From positions 1-30,489 of the forward strand of contig CALHQU010000024.1 of NCBI GenBank assembly GCA_938038145.1: a stretch of 30,489 nt of DNA, written 5' to 3'. Under the pieces are notes generated by a model. It saw nothing but the letters and a program-made list of their open reading frames with translations. It was not told the DNA's origin and did not search any database. The translations under genes were made by a program, and so were the position numbers. This DNA comes from an uncultured Candidatus Saccharibacteria bacterium (GTDB taxonomy: Bacteria; Patescibacteriota; Saccharimonadia; Saccharimonadales; Saccharimonadaceae). Positions 30,170 through 30,489 of this stretch are shown here, piece after piece; within the stretch, counting starts at the first letter, position 1; every line of letters starts with the position of its first letter.

Positions 30170-30489
<320 letters not shown>

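Overview
The window looks like chromosomal DNA of a Patescibacteria (CPR) bacterium, most likely a Saccharibacterium (TM7). This is inferred from gene content, not from a search. The genes are AT-leaning, compact and tightly overlapping. They include two DUF5663-type proteins, a DUF3152 metzincin of the kind typical of Actinobacteria, a VKOR enzyme, a short IF-2, a four-domain S1 protein and type IV prepilin-like and sortase-motif surface proteins. TGA, TAG and TAA all end normal genes, so the code appears standard.

Layout, left to right. (1) 1-648: the 5' part of an EcoRI-type adenine methyltransferase running off the left edge, preceded by about 290 bp with a hairpin, an imperfect tandem repeat and a broken reading frame. 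(2) 936-6586, minus strand: a cell-surface module. In transcription order it holds an RCC1-propeller protein with a WxL-like tail, a small LANTG-anchored protein, a WxL-like protein, a DUF916/WxLIP-like protein and a LiaF-like membrane protein. The set resembles the csc clusters of Gram-positive bacteria. (3) 6659-10435, minus: ftsA, ftsZ, an NrdR homologue without zinc ligands, a thioredoxin-like protein and VKOR. (4) 10524-11150, plus: a prepilin-like protein. (5) 11154-13157, minus: rpsU, yqeY, adk, map. (6) 13231-14340: an alpha/beta hydrolase interrupted by an in-frame TAG. (7) 14411-17071, minus: a phosphoribosyltransferase-like protein, a winged-helix regulator and recJ. (8) 17111-20494, plus: priA, def, fmt. 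(9) 20504-25857, minus: rpsA, infB, an unknown 488-residue protein and two DUF5663 proteins. (10) 25969-27764: an LPKTG surface protein divergent from a ROK kinase and an IrrE-like metalloprotein. (11) 27806-29787: a KGG stress-type protein, a candidate small RNA, a membrane coiled-coil protein and the DUF3152 metzincin. (12) 29839-30489, minus: terminator, 5S rRNA and the 3' end of 23S rRNA.

Two themes tie the window together. First, many genes start 6-9 nt after a -10 box, often of the extended TGnTATAAT type, with no room for a Shine-Dalgarno site. This implies leaderless mRNAs for nine genes, while the surface genes and the infB/rpsA group have normal leaders. Second, much of the window serves the outside of a small host-attached cell: surface anchoring, disulfide formation, pilin and an exported protease-like protein. 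Housekeeping genes for N-terminal methionine processing (map, def, fmt) and division (ftsA, ftsZ) lie between.
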